From Sarcocystis neurona (lineage: Eukaryota; Apicomplexa; Conoidasida; Eucoccidiorida; Sarcocystidae): a DNA stretch of 64,000 bases. The stretch is from the NCBI GenBank assembly GCA_000727475.1, contig JAQE01002279.1:1-64000 (forward strand), in the 5' to 3' direction. The first letter of the stretch is position 1; the number at the start of each line of letters is the position of its first letter. Positions 47,901 to 56,344 of this stretch are shown piece by piece. The position numbers and the translations under genes were made by a program. The notes beneath the pieces are model-generated. The model saw nothing but the letters and a program-made list of their open reading frames with translations. It searched no databases and was not told where the DNA came from.

Positions 47901-48499
47901 ACGGAAGGGCGAGCCGCGTCAGCAGCTTCCTCCTCCTCTCCTTTTCCTCCGCCCAAACGTGCTGCAGCCGCGGTTCCCGGCTCTTCTGAAGGGGCAGCAG
48001 GGGCAACTGCGGACGCAGTCGGACAGGGAGCAGCAGCAGGAGCAGCAGCAGCGGCAGCAATGGGCGAGACAGCAGCCGGACGACGGAGGGGAGGAGGAGT
48101 GGCCGACGGGGTGACAGCTGCAGCAGAGCCGGCCCTGGTGGACGGAGTGGATGCAGCACTTTCTGCTCGATTTGCTGCTGTATCCGCGCCACCACCAACG
48201 GCCTCGGCTGCTTCGTCTTCTTCTCCTCCTGCAGCAGCAGCAGCGGCGACCTGCTTCTTCCCTTCTTCTTCCCTCTTCCCAGGAGCAGCAGCAGACGCAG
48301 CAGCAGCGGAAGCCCCACCCGCTCTCTTGGTGTACCAGACGGTCGGGTACAGAAGCCACAGCAGCGCGTACAAGGCTGCGTGCGGCAGCAGCACCCAGTA
48401 GAGAAGAAACAGCAAAATATCAGTCCCTATGCTGGGCCACGCGCATGCATGCCAGTACCCTGCAACTCCTGCTGCTACCAGCAGCTGCAGCAGCACCAT
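29129..48499 (-). CDS. DGAT2: diacylglycerol O-acyltransferase 2 (DGAT2 family), eight exons over 19.4 kb
   Basis: Joined exons (48499-47657, 46913-46797, 43083-42999, 38890-38770, 35040-34896, 34015-33898, 31957-31845, 29233-29129) give 1,647 nt, 548 residues plus stop, with all seven introns GT-AG and in matching phase. DGAT2 enzymes are membrane proteins of the endoplasmic reticulum and lipid droplets that acylate diacylglycerol with acyl-CoA to make triacylglycerol. Signature blocks appear in order: hydrophobic N-terminal segments (about 1-50 and 222-245), WKYLGEYFP (about 288-296), RNYLFGFHP-HGILSL with the active-site HPHG at 319-322 split exactly by intron 2, PG-ITFRLTTLELNMRLP, VALVVGGAREAL, RRGFLELALRTGASLVP-VYSLGEND, GRGVLQLF, and a helical C terminus. 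An Ala-rich insert of about 150 residues in exon 1 makes it longer than the usual 330-390. The start ATG at 48,499 is the first in frame; an upstream exon is not excluded. Confidence 0.9.
29240..29840 (-). repeat. CTG tract at the 3' end of DGAT2 intron 7
   Basis: On the sense (minus) strand this is a CTG/TTGCTG-rich block ending a few bases above the exon 8 acceptor. On plus it is read as CAG and gives Ala/Gln/Ser-rich open frames that I treat as spurious. Intron 7 spans 31,844-29,234. Confidence 0.8.
30000..31700. repeat. TATATA/TACGTA microsatellite field within DGAT2 intron 7
   Basis: Long TA runs alternate with GCGTACATA and CACATA units. A degenerate tandem array of four longer units (about 178-219 bp) is visible, marked by GAGATCT at 30,565, 30,767, 30,986 and 31,164. 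Each GAGATCT is followed by a variant of CTACCTATCTCAAGTACAGA, and most units are preceded by a variant of AACGCGTACATATA. The complex patch 30,348-30,506 interrupts the repeats. Confidence 0.8.
31845..31957 (-). CDS. DGAT2: DGAT2 exon 7
   Basis: 113 nt, phase 1 in and phase 0 out. Acceptor CCCCAAG| lies downstream of a long CTG-rich tract, and no other AG intervenes. Donor AGCAAC|GTAAGT. Joined to exon 6 it gives FFGRGVLQLF, then VPVYTMIGEPIHCPRIDNPS, the family segment in which a conserved Gly-Arg-Gly and VVGxPIxxP stretch precede the C-terminal helix. Confidence 0.9.
31970..32760 (-). repeat. CTG tract at the 3' end of DGAT2 intron 6
   Basis: The sense strand carries CTG, TTG and CTGCTGCTTCTG runs that end about 15-30 nt above the exon 7 acceptor at 31,958. 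On plus they read as CAG with Ser/Ala/Gln-rich frames that I regard as non-coding. Confidence 0.85.
33060..33840. repeat. TATATA/CACACA microsatellite with a three-unit tandem repeat, DGAT2 intron 6
   Basis: Within TA- and CA-rich microsatellite, three units of about 95-105 bp are marked by GAGATACAGCTACCCCG at 33,574, GAGATACATATACCCCG at 33,669 and GAGATACAGCTACCCCG at 33,772. All three are followed by TATATA and GAATGCGTAT segments. Confidence 0.75.
33898..34015 (-). CDS. DGAT2: DGAT2 exon 6
   Basis: 118 nt, phase 0 in and phase 1 out. Acceptor GGGGCTGTGTAG|, donor TTCTTTG|GTGAGT. It begins VYSLGENDVYNV, completing the LVPxYxFGE(N) motif across the intron, and ends KIFGFAIPLFFG. The intron just upstream is CTG-rich at its 3' end. 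Confidence 0.92.
34020..34760 (-). repeat. CTG tract filling DGAT2 intron 5
   Basis: Almost the whole 880-nt intron between exons 5 and 6 is CTG/TTG-rich on the sense strand and ends at the acceptor GGGGCTGTGTAG|. Plus-strand Ser/Gln/Ala open frames here overlap antisense Leu/Cys-rich frames and are ignored. Confidence 0.8.
34896..35040 (-). CDS. DGAT2: DGAT2 exon 5 (VVGG block)
   Basis: 145 nt, phase 2 in and phase 0 out. Acceptor TTTTTTTTGCTTGTGCTGCAG|, donor GTTCCC|GTAGGT. It encodes KGKAVALVVGGAREAL, then RRRGFLELALRTGASLVP. This corresponds to the VVGGAxE motif and the first half of the RxGFxxxAxxxGxxLVP motif of the family. A Glu-Leu pair stands where many relatives have a Lys or Arg. 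Confidence 0.93.
36060..37020. repeat. CA/TG microsatellite with three long degenerate repeat units, DGAT2 intron 4
   Basis: GTGTGT and CACACA runs surround three diverged copies of a complex unit: TTTCTCTCCGCATACCTA, then TTGCAGTCAAAGTTTCACTG at 36,170; GTCTGCAGACAAAATTTTAC near 36,398; and TCTGCCAACAAAATTCTACT near 36,688. Spacing is about 230 and 290 bp. Confidence 0.7.
37850..38220. repeat. CAG-rich tract in the 5' part of DGAT2 intron 4
   Basis: CAGCAG and ACCAGCAGGGAGCAGGAG units on the plus strand, including a direct short repeat at 37,948-38,000. Unlike the tracts of introns 5-7 it lies about 550 nt inside the donor and far from the acceptor at 35,041. Confidence 0.75.
38770..38890 (-). 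CDS. DGAT2: DGAT2 exon 4
   Basis: 121 nt, phase 1 in and phase 2 out. Acceptor CTTTTCTGTCAG|. The donor TCTGCAG|GTGCTG is weaker than the others, but it gives the only phase that joins exon 5. It encodes ITFRLTTLELNMRLPFLR and then GFVACSKENLLSIL, matching the family region of the form PGIxPxLATLxxNFxxPxLRxYxxxxGxCxVS. Confidence 0.9.
40641..40815. repeat. 25-29 bp minisatellite, about seven units, DGAT2 intron 3
   Basis: Units begin TGCTGCATGCAGG or close variants at 40,641, 40,666, 40,691, 40,720, 40,749, 40,774 and 40,801, separated by CACTCTCATCACC-like spacers. The core TGCTGCATGCA is shared with the 36-bp minisatellite in intron 1. Confidence 0.85.
41182..41410. repeat. two-copy tandem duplication, unit 121 bp, DGAT2 intron 3
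   Basis: A segment starting ACAAATCAGCAGAGAGGGCA at 41,182 recurs at 41,303 as ACAAATTAGCAGAGAGAGCA. Both copies share GGCCGAGCAGCAGACACC, AATGACCACCAAA and AGAGACACGGGGACACAG. It lies within a long AGACACAG-rich purine tract (41,090-41,630). Confidence 0.85.
41905..41937. repeat. (GT)n dinucleotide run
   Basis: An uninterrupted GT run of about 15 units, the longest pure dinucleotide run seen in DGAT2 intron 3. Confidence 0.9.
42999..43083 (-). CDS. DGAT2: DGAT2 exon 3 (HG of HPHG)
   Basis: 85 nt, entering in phase 0 and leaving in phase 1. Acceptor GCGTGCAG|, donor CCCCG|GTAAAA. It begins HGILSLSYTGQF, completing HPHG, and ends SRLLPG at the family FPG position. It is too small to be found as an open frame by length. 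Confidence 0.92.
43918..43939. repeat. 22-bp perfect palindrome, DGAT2 intron 2
   Basis: The 22 bases 43,918-43,939 are identical to their reverse complement, with centre TACGTA and arms AATATGAA/TTCATATT. It is a complete inverted repeat without a spacer. It may be a chance product of the surrounding TACGTA microsatellite. Confidence 0.8.
44280..45690. repeat. CTATCTA and TATATA/AATAATACACA microsatellite field, DGAT2 intron 2
   Basis: CTACCTAT/CTATCTAT tetranucleotide-like repeats (44,300-44,900) give way to (TA)n with AATAATACACATA units (45,280-45,500). Tyr/Ile-rich translations are artefacts of this sequence. No exon is visible and none is needed, because exons 2 and 3 join in phase. 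Confidence 0.85.
46060..46195. repeat. three-copy degenerate tandem repeat, unit 53-57 bp, DGAT2 intron 2
   Basis: GACTGCTGCTCCTCCCTTTC starts at 46,068 and again at 46,125, and a decayed copy GATTGCTGCTCTG starts at 46,178. Each is preceded by GTAAAGGAAAA-like or GTGAAA sequence. Confidence 0.8.
46797..46913 (-). CDS. DGAT2: DGAT2 exon 2 (YFP motif to HP of HPHG)
   Basis: 39 codons, phase 0 at both ends. Acceptor GACCTGTCGCAG|, donor CACCCT|GTAAGC. It encodes VRKSRWWKYLGEYFPLV through SPDRNYLFGFHP, which corresponds to the conserved block before the active site in DGAT2 proteins. The last two residues are the first half of the HPHG motif. Confidence 0.93.
47181..47468. repeat. 36-bp minisatellite, eight units, DGAT2 intron 1
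   Basis: Eight head-to-tail units of exactly 36 bp start at 47,181, 47,217, 47,253, 47,289, 47,325, 47,361, 47,397 and 47,433. Each opens GCATGCTGCATGCAT (with one or two substitutions) and continues with GCTTGGCAGGTTGCTGAGT-like sequence. The period is a multiple of three, so several frames stay open across it; these are not genes. It occupies over a third of the 743-nt intron 1. Confidence 0.95.
47657..48499 (-). CDS. DGAT2: DGAT2 exon 1 (N-terminal membrane region)
   Basis: The frame is open from a TAA just above 48,604, but its first ATG is at 48,499. It encodes a hydrophobic N terminus (LLFLLYWVLLPHAAL), an Ala-rich low-complexity insert, then the family membrane segment (RIFCLLLLTCIYLNLF) and KYGRPTGFSFRR. 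It ends CGACGC|GTAAGT at 47,657, a consensus donor, in phase 0. The continuation of the open frame past the donor has no similarity to DGAT2. Confidence 0.85.
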
Positions 48500-49470
48500 T
48501 CTGGCGGCTCTTCTCTGGCAAATTTCCCTTTCTTCTCCACCTGTACGCTCCCAAAGCAAGCTGCTCGTGCTGCCGCTCTCCTGCAGCTGCTGCCAGTTGT
48601 CCACGGCATTACCGTCTACTGCTGCTGCTTATACGGACGTGTCGCTGCTGCTGAGACGCAGCTGCTTTGCAGCGGCTGCCTCTCACTTTTTGAAGCTTTT
48701 GCTCCTGCTCTTGATGTAATTGAACTATTCTCTTAACACGGCTACTGCTGTGCGCTGTGTTCGCTCTCGCGCACGTCTCTGCTGCTGCTGCTGCAGCCCC
48801 GTGGCGCTGCGCTCCTCTCCTGGTCTGTGTATGTGCAGAAGGCGATGCCGCTGCTCCTCTTCGTCCTGCTACCGCTGCTGCAGCACCTCTGCGTGAGTGC
48901 TGCCACCTCTGCTGCAGTCGCTACACATGCTCCCACGGCTCCTCTTCCCTCTTCTCACTGCGTTCACCGCTGGGCTGCCGCTACTGCTGCTGCTGCCTCC
49001 GCTGCACTCCAAGAGCAGTGGTCCGTCCTGCCGCACTACTGCTGTTGGTCTCGCCGAAGATAGCTGCAGACTCCACCTGTTGAAAAAGAACGAGGATGGT
49101 AAAAACGTGGTCAGTAGCAGCTGCTGCCGTGCCCGCCGTCCTACGACCTGCTGCTCCTGTTGCTGCTCGTGCTCTTCCTCGTGGACGGGACGCCAACGCT
49201 GTACTCAGGTGCGCTGCTCTGCTGGGGCTTCTCGCACCGTTTTGTTCCTGATCTTCCGGTAGGCTGCAGCTCTGGTTTCTGCTGCTGCTGCTGCTGCACG
49301 CTCGTGTTCACCGTCTCATCGGGCATTCCTGTAGAGATATCTTTGAGTGTTTCTCGTAGGTAGGCGTATTCACCGTTGGTTACGAGAAACTGCCCCACAT
49401 GCGGGACATTCTGACGTGAACGCTGATATTCCACTTTGTATTGGTCCTAGATGTATATTCAATACGTACA
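48500..49470. other. CTG-rich upstream region of DGAT2
   Basis: The plus strand is rich in CTG and CTGCTGCTGCTG runs with interspersed complex sequence. All long frames on both strands are Leu/Cys/Ala- or Gln/Ser-rich and none resembles a protein family. It is immediately 5' of the DGAT2 start, so the promoter and leader, and possibly a 5' exon, should lie here; I cannot place them. Confidence 0.4.
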
Positions 49471-49604
49471 CTTCTTAGAAATGCCAGTGTTTCCTGTGAT
49501 TATCCACTTGTTGAGAAAAGGACGTCTTCTTGGGCATTGAGTTCACACAATTATTATGTGAAGACAGCACATGCTCTGCGGCTTCCGTTAACTATTTGAA
49601 TAGA

Positions 49605-49871
49605 ATGGATGCGAAAGGGTCTAACGAAAAAAGCCCGTACCAAGATGCAGACGACTTCTTCACAGACGTGACTGGCTGGCTCGACAACCATTCGAATCTC
49701 CATAGTCTGTATCAAGCACACTCGCTCCGTCGGAATCTTGCAGCTTTTAACCGGGACACATACGGACGTTTTGAGAAGACTAAAATAAACACAAGTACAC
49801 AAATTCAACGTGTCTATTCGCTCGCCGCGTGTACCCACCCGACCCACGTCCAAATGTATAGGGTGTTGTAG
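49605..49871 (+). CDS. possible small open frame, 88 residues, unrecognised
   Basis: ATG in the context AGAATGG opens a non-repetitive frame with a normal-looking amino-acid mix (for example DADDFFTDVTGWLDNHSNLH, then RRNLAAFNRDTYGRF). No family is recognised, and a frame of this size is expected several times by chance in the window, so this is weak. Confidence 0.2.
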   Translation: MDAKGSNEKSPYQDADDFFTDVTGWLDNHSNLHSLYQAHSLRRNLAAFNRDTYGRFEKTKINTSTQIQRVYSLAACTHPTHVQMYRVL

Positions 49872-51500
49872 TGCGACAAAAAGTTAAATAGACACACATA
49901 TGAGGCACCGACCGCCTCATTGGGAAGAGGAGAAGAAACAAACAGCATTTGGCCCTACATGAGACACAAAAGCGGCATTCTGCGCAGGAAGAAAGGCAGA
50001 GGGGGACACGGCAGCTGGATCGCCCGCGGTGATCTGCAGGTCGACGCCCCTCGCTCTTGTTTCTCGCGTCCGTTCTGCAACTGCTGCTGCTCTTGCAACA
50101 GAAGAAGAAGACAGACGCGCGGGCAATAAGGAGACTTTGCACACCGACGAAAATACAAGCCAGAAGAGCGAGACTTCAGTCCACTGCAGTAACTGAGGAA
50201 GAGGGCCTCGGCGGCGGCGCATCTGCCGCGGTGTTGCGGCTGTGCGGTAGTGGTCAGTAACGCGGGCAACTCGGCGGAACGCTCACAAACCTGCTACTGG
50301 CATAGCAGCGAACCCTCGTTCTGCGAATTGCAATAGGAGGACGAGTCCGCGGACAGAGTGAAAAAAGGCTCAGCGTTCAACAGAAGTTGCTTCTTACGTT
50401 CGTAAGGAAAACTCGACGGGTTTCCTTCTGCGGAGAAAGATGCCCTTTTTGCCCCAGTTCTACTGTACATGAGAGACCCGCAAGATAGTAGTAGCAGCAC
50501 GCGCGCGCGCAGATGAATGAGTACGCACCCAGCGTCTTCTTGTTGCACATCATCCCGCCGCTCCTGCTTACCCATCAGCAGCAGCAGCAAGGTAGTAGGA
50601 CGACGGAAGGTCGTCGCTTTCTGCAGTTGCTGCTCCTGCAGAGGGCGGTTGGCACGGCTGCGCGTCCCCACCTGCAACAGGCACAGCAGGTGCTCGTGGC
50701 ACACCGGCTCTACACTTAATACTGGGGGAGGGCAGGCGCAGACACCGTATTTCCTTCTGTATTGCAAACGCGTCGTGATGACGCCTTGAACGCGATGCTC
50801 AAGCTCCTCCTCCCGAAAGACAGCCTGTGCCGGGCTCTCACATGATTTCTCTCACGCTGGTGCCGGCGCTGCCGCAGCTACGTTGCTGCTGCTGCTGCCT
50901 TACTGCTGCTGTCACTGGCCGAGGGACGCCGCGCTGTGGTAGTGTTGGTACCACTGGTATTGCCAGAACCGATGTCGCCGTTGTTGACGCTGCGGTTCTG
51001 TTGTTGATGTTCCTGTTGCCGTCGCTGCTGGTGTTGCGGCTACTGTTCAACTGCAGCTACTGCGTGTGCGGGTGTCTGCTGCTAGTACTGCGGTAGTTGG
51101 TGTCGTCTGACGGATACTAAAAGGCGAATCGTAGGTCACGCGTGAATTTCTCGGTATACAGGGGGAAGATAAAGATTATGAAATGCGCACAGCCATTCTC
51201 CCCTACACAAGCAGCAGCAAGCTGGGTTGGAGCGGGAACAGTGTATGCTGAGGAAAGTTCAAGGAATTACTTACGTAATTGTGTGTATGGACATACAGGT
51301 GTCCGCGTCGTTATGTACATTCCTAACTGTAGATACACCTATGTATATATGTTGATGAATCTTTTATTAAAAGACACGCGCAGGTGGATACGTGTACTTG
51401 AGAACGCATCTGTGTGATAGTTTGTCTTCACGTAGAGATATACATATGGATAGATATAGGTGTGTATGTGTGGATGTACGTGGAATACGTAGACCTACGT

Positions 51501-51675
51501 ATAGATGTATACATGTAGGCGATGATGCATATGAATATATCCACATACGTGTGTATGCTTTATGAGTTCGCAGGTCCGCGTGTGTGTATATAGATGTATA
51601 CATGTAGGTGATGACGTATATGAATATATCCATACGCACGTCTATGCTGTATGAGTCCGCAGGTCTGCGCATAAA
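51501..51675. repeat. two-copy tandem duplication, unit 89 bp
   Basis: ATAGATGTATACATGTAGGCGATGA at 51,501 recurs at 51,590. Both copies continue with ATATGAATATATCCA and TATGAGT(T/C)CGCAGGTC(C/T)GCG. The unit is partly microsatellite and partly complex sequence. Confidence 0.8.
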
Positions 51676-51905
51676 GTGGACTTCTACACGGATACACGTG
51701 TGGTGCGGGTGCTCCATTCGTGGTAGTGCCAGCTACCCATCGGAAGAGTTGTGGAATGGAAACGAAGCGTTTCCTTTGCGCGGATTTAGCTCACCTCTTT
51801 CTGTGAGAGACGTGAAGGTGAGGTGAAAAAAAATCCTCTCCCCTTTAGGTGCAGGCACAGAAGGCTTCTAAGCATGGGATCACGCGGGATGCATGATCCC
51901 TTTTC

Positions 51906-52851
51906 ATGGCGGAACGTCCTTCTGTGCAGCCTGTCGTACGAAGGGTACGCCACAATTGTTCAATACTTCAAGCAGGTGAAAGCATGAGGGCACACAAAAG
52001 CCGCAGGTATATCTCAGCGACACATGCCACCAGCGCCACCTATAAATGCCCTTGAGAGTGGTGGCCGTGCCCTCTGTCCACGCACAGCTGCATCTACTAA
52101 GCAGGAGAGGGACACGGCACTCCCCTCTTGCCACATTCATACATGCCTTCTTCTCTACGTGCACGTGTACAACCACTGCACATGTGGACACACTTGCCTA
52201 TCTTGAGCTACAAGTATTCTATACGCAAAGGAAACATTGTGTTTCCTTGAAGTGAGGAAAGCTGCACATCACTTGACTCGCGAGGCTTATGAGACGCTAG
52301 TAAGCGTCCGGGATTCTCGGCAGCCGCTGAGACGCATTTATTGAGCGGTGCTCACAGACGCTGCCGCAAACACACAAAGGTACACGGATACAGACACCGG
52401 TAGGAACACACCTATGTACGAATTTCGCCGTCTGCATGCACAAGTTCTTCCTTGTTGCTGTAAAAACTGCAGTTTTTTGCCCTTTCGGTTACGTGTCTGC
52501 CTAGACTGCCCACATCGCTGAGCTCGGGAGACGAATTTTATCGTAGACGGGAGTGTGCCGCAGGACCAGATGGGCAAGCCTGTGGTGATGCACAAGAAAG
52601 ACACTGTCAAAGACTGTTTTCTTCTTTATTTAACCGACAGCAAAACCAGCTACACGATTACCGTGTGGTAACGGTTGAGAGTTCCCTTTCTCTTTCAGAC
52701 ACAAAACAACAATAATCTGTATGAGACTGGTGGAAAGCTGGCACTTACGTCCTACAACAGATTTGCACGTATAGGTCTGCACCTTGAGAAAAATCGTCTC
52801 CTATTGCACCCCAGAGACACTCCCTCAGAATCTGCTGTCATACTCTCTTGA
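51906..52851 (+). CDS. candidate small three-exon gene, about 120 residues, function unknown
   Basis: Exon 1, 51,906-51,975, starts at ATG (MAERPSVQPVVRRV) and ends GCAG|GTGAAA in phase 1. Exon 2, 52,523-52,662, begins in the matching phase after CGCTGAG| and has normal composition (NFIVDGSVPQDQMGKPVV, then CFLLYLTDSKTSYTIT). Exon 3, 52,699-52,851, follows a very good acceptor, CCCTTTCTCTTTCAG|, stays in the same frame (NLYETGGKLALTSYNRFARI) and ends in TGA. The last intron would be only 36 nt, which is suspiciously short. If it is not spliced, the protein stops at 52,671 after TITVW. I do not recognise the product. Confidence 0.3.
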
Positions 52852-52859
52852 GCAGAAAT

Positions 52860-54300
52860 GCAAGCTTGTCTGTGCAGTCAGGGCGAACACAGTCACCGTT
52901 CAGCGAGAACGCTGGCGTTAAAACACACGCACGGGCTCGCCAGTTCCAAAGTTTCTTTTTTGGTTCATTTGAAGGGTTTTTGTCCCGTAGGTAAAACTTC
53001 GCACGATGTCATAACTGCCTCCGTGGAGCAGATGCACAGCCGGCGACGAAGCGTACGCGCTCACTAATAAGCAAGTGTCAGGCCCTATTCTCTCGGAAAA
53101 TATTCTTTCTCGTTCTGTACTGGCCCCTAATAGTGGACGATCCCCTCTTTTGCGGCAGACAGACACGCCTGGCGTGAAAGGCCTGCAAATATCGAGGCGT
53201 TATACTCTCCCGAGCAGCCAAGTGAAAGCCAGAGTACTCGCAGACTGCGCTCTCCGCAGCAGCTTCTGCAGGCGATGGTGAATCCTGGCACACGGAGACT
53301 GAAATAGAGCGTCGCCTGGTTCGCTCGCGTACTAAGCAGAGTTGCACTGCAGCAATGTAGATACACATGAACATACACATACGTACGCGTGCTGGTGGAT
53401 ACGCAAGCCCACACGTGTGTGTGCGTCCGTAGGCGCACTCGTGCACTCGCTGCCTTACGCAAGGCTGTTTCTCGCTTCAGCAAGTAAGCTCACCCTAAAC
53501 TGTGAGCTTCGTCTTGTTAGCTGGTATGAAGCACAATATAGGAAAGGTGCCAGCGTGCTCACTACGCTCGCAGAACACCAGCGGCAGGCCGAAAGGCTTA
53601 AGCGTATATTGCTTCTTGCTGCAGCAGGAATTTGAAGACGGAATACAACTGTGTGTATTCACGTATGTCGTGTACGTGAAAACTGCGTAACCCTGCCACC
53701 GTCGAGGACGTACTGCTGCGACGATGCTTGTGAGCCCCTACGATATATTCTGCGTAACGTGCACACCGACGACGCTCCTTACATTTCAGTCCGTCTCTGC
53801 GGTGGATGTGACCCGCCTCCGAGCACGCCGATCATGCCCTCTACGCTGGTCGTGCCACCGATTTGCTCCACTAGATCATACGTATCGTTATATCTTACTT
53901 TGGTCAAACCAGCCGTTTAGTGTCGGATTTTACTCACGTCAACATTCCCATCCTAGAAAAGTTTTCTCCGACGCGCCGCAGAAGCCGATCACACCCGATG
54001 CGTGTATCCATTCTCTCCGCTCCCGCTGGCAGGGCGATAATCGAGTATCTTGCACACGTATATAGACATGTATCTGCGTTTGAATCTTAAGCCGTTTCAC
54101 ATATATGTGAGGATACGTAGACACGCATGTGTATATGTATGTGTGTGGCGTTGTGTGTGTGTGCACGCGCAGCCACGTATACTTGTGGGCATTTGCCTGC
54201 ATCCACAGGCATGGTAATTTCACGTCTACCTACGCAAATACGTAGCTACGTATGTATACATATATCTATCTATCTATCTATCTCTCTCTCTATATATATA
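52860..54300. other. complex sequence, no gene assigned
   Basis: The composition is balanced and open frames up to about 120 codons occur on both strands in overlapping positions (for example 53,078-53,446 minus and 53,724-54,065 plus). None has a recognised motif or a consistent splice context. TA/CA microsatellite appears from about 54,060. Confidence 0.35.
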
Positions 54301-54305
54301 TGCAG

Positions 54306-54567
54306 CCCCCTGAGTGGAGCCGTGGCTACACGTGGTAACCCTACGTGTGATGCAGCAGCAGAAGCAATGCGGTACTGTCGCGCCGCAAGCAGCCGCGGCT
54401 GCTATCAGAACGCCTTTTACAACAACGGTCCTGCAGCATATTCGTCTAGCAAACACAGTTCATGGGGGAACTTCACCGCCCAGAAAAGTGCGGAAGATTA
54501 TCAAGAGATGCAGAGACGCCTGCACCTATACCAGTGTGACCACGAATACTCACCCGTACCTGTGTAA
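54306..54567 (+). CDS. candidate terminal exon, Cys-containing, unrecognised
   Basis: A CTATCTAT/CTCTCTCT-rich tract leads to ATATGCAG|, after which 86 codons are open to TAA at 54,565. The peptide has a normal mix with a C-x9-C pair (CDAAAEAMRYC), then RGCYQNAFYNNG and a polar end (SAEDYQEMQRRLHLYQCDHE). It would start in phase 2, so an upstream exon is required, and none was found. The single C-x9-C pair is not enough to call a CHCH protein. Confidence 0.25.
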
Positions 54568-54569
54568 AA

Positions 54570-56340
54570 CTATATAAACCCTCTACGACATTTCCATCTA
54601 CATGTGCCTCTCTGAACATCCTTTTAATCACAAGTCTGTGTCTCGATTTCCCTCAAGCTGCATCAGTCTGTAGCCTTTGCAGTGTGTATCCCTCCGTCAT
54701 CTTTCTCTGTCTGCGTATTCTTGTAGATGCGTCTCTGTATCTTTGTCCCCGTTCGTGCTCTCGTTCGCCGCGCCCTCGTCTAGCTGCACAGACATTTGTG
54801 AAGTCCTATATTTGTATGCATGAAGCAGAGGCCAGTAAAGGCGTCGCGAACGCTGCCTCACGGCCGACATCTCTGCGGCACCACTCCACTAGTAGCGGGC
54901 ATGTTTGCCACCCGCGGTTGGCCTTTCTACTTTACGGGTCGCACACGCTGCTGCGGGCGTCCAGCCATATTACCGCACAGATGTTACACATGTTTAGCCC
55001 TGTGTCCACACGTGTGTGGAAGCATACGCAAGCGTATGCAAATAAGTGAGGTACAGATACATACCCACACAACCAGAGGTGGATGTATGCGTACGTGGAA
55101 GTATGTACACACAGACGCCACATTTGTAGGCACTGATATCATATCTGTTTGCATCGAGACGTATATATATGTACGTGTAAGTCTATTCATGCACACATCG
55201 TCTGCGTAGGTAGGGGTATTCTACATATTTATATATATATATATATGTATACGTCTTAACAGATACCCATAGGTACCTGTCGACAACCAGGTGTACCGAC
55301 GTACACGTATGCCCATGTGAAAGTCCACCAGTCTGGGATGCGGTCGCGTTTGTGGCACGGGCAGGGGCCATTGCTGCTGCGAAGTAGAGTATCTGATTCT
55401 GTCTACAGAAGACGGGAAAAAGAGGCAACGTGGGACGTGCAGAAGCAAGAAAACAGAAAAAAAGTGTCGGCCTCACCAGAGAGAAAACGGCAATTGAGAC
55501 GGAGTGATAGAACACACAAAGGACGCGTTCGTTGATGTATGTACACATACAAATGATGTCCATCGTATACATACAAATATACGTATGTATAAAATATGCA
55601 GGCAGCAGTCGTCCACATACGTGTACAGACGTCCACATGTATGCAACAGACGGTAGACATTTTCACTGACTCAGACAAGAAGTGCTGTCATTGCTCAAAC
55701 GTCCACAAAACTCCCAGTGCTCTCTCTCCACACAAATCTCCCATTACGTCTGTATATAAACTTAAACGTCGAGGCGTGTATATACATATATATCTCTCTC
55801 TACGTGTCGACGTCCCCACTAAAATAAAGACACACGTAAATCCCCGCGCGGGGACAAAAAGTTGAATCCACATAAAGGGAAATCAATGAGAAGGCGAAAC
55901 ACATCCTGCCGCCTGGTACAAATAGCAGCGGATGAATATACGAAACAACAACGCCTTGTGCACACGTCCTTGTCGAGTCTTCCTTGGCTTTGTGGCCGTC
56001 CCCTATGACTCTCGTCTGCACGTGGTTGTAATACACTCACGCACCTTCTTGTGTGCACGTCCCAACCTACTTTGAACTGCGAATTTCTCTTTATGTGTAA
56101 AGGGCGGCTTCACACCGAAATCTTCGCCTACGTGTAGATTCAGACGCGGGTGTGTTGACACACCCATACATAGACACGTATCCTTCCTTCACTACGTACA
56201 TCTGCATGTATTGTTTATGTGAGAATTTCGCTCCCTCTGCCTCTCCCTCCCTCTGTACGCACACGTGTGGACGCATACACAGAGACAGAGAATGGCTGCG
56301 CTGCCTTTGTGGATCGACCGGTCGCTGCTGCTGGTGCTGC
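54570..56340. other. intergenic, microsatellite and complex sequence
   Basis: TACGTA/CACA microsatellite alternates with short complex stretches downstream of the lipase stop codon. No exon or RNA gene is visible. The 3' untranslated region of the lipase gene must lie in the upper part. Confidence 0.4.
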
Positions 56341-56344
56341 CCTG

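Noticed and set aside
47148..47989. Open frames of 191 and 256 codons across the 36-bp minisatellite, and antisense frames of 276 and 159 codons
   Set aside because: A 36-bp period keeps frames open for free. The segment is intron 1 of DGAT2 and the repeated peptide has no other support.
54306..54567. CHCH-domain (twin CX9C) protein
   Set aside because: Only one C-x9-C pair is present; the second pair required by the fold is missing.
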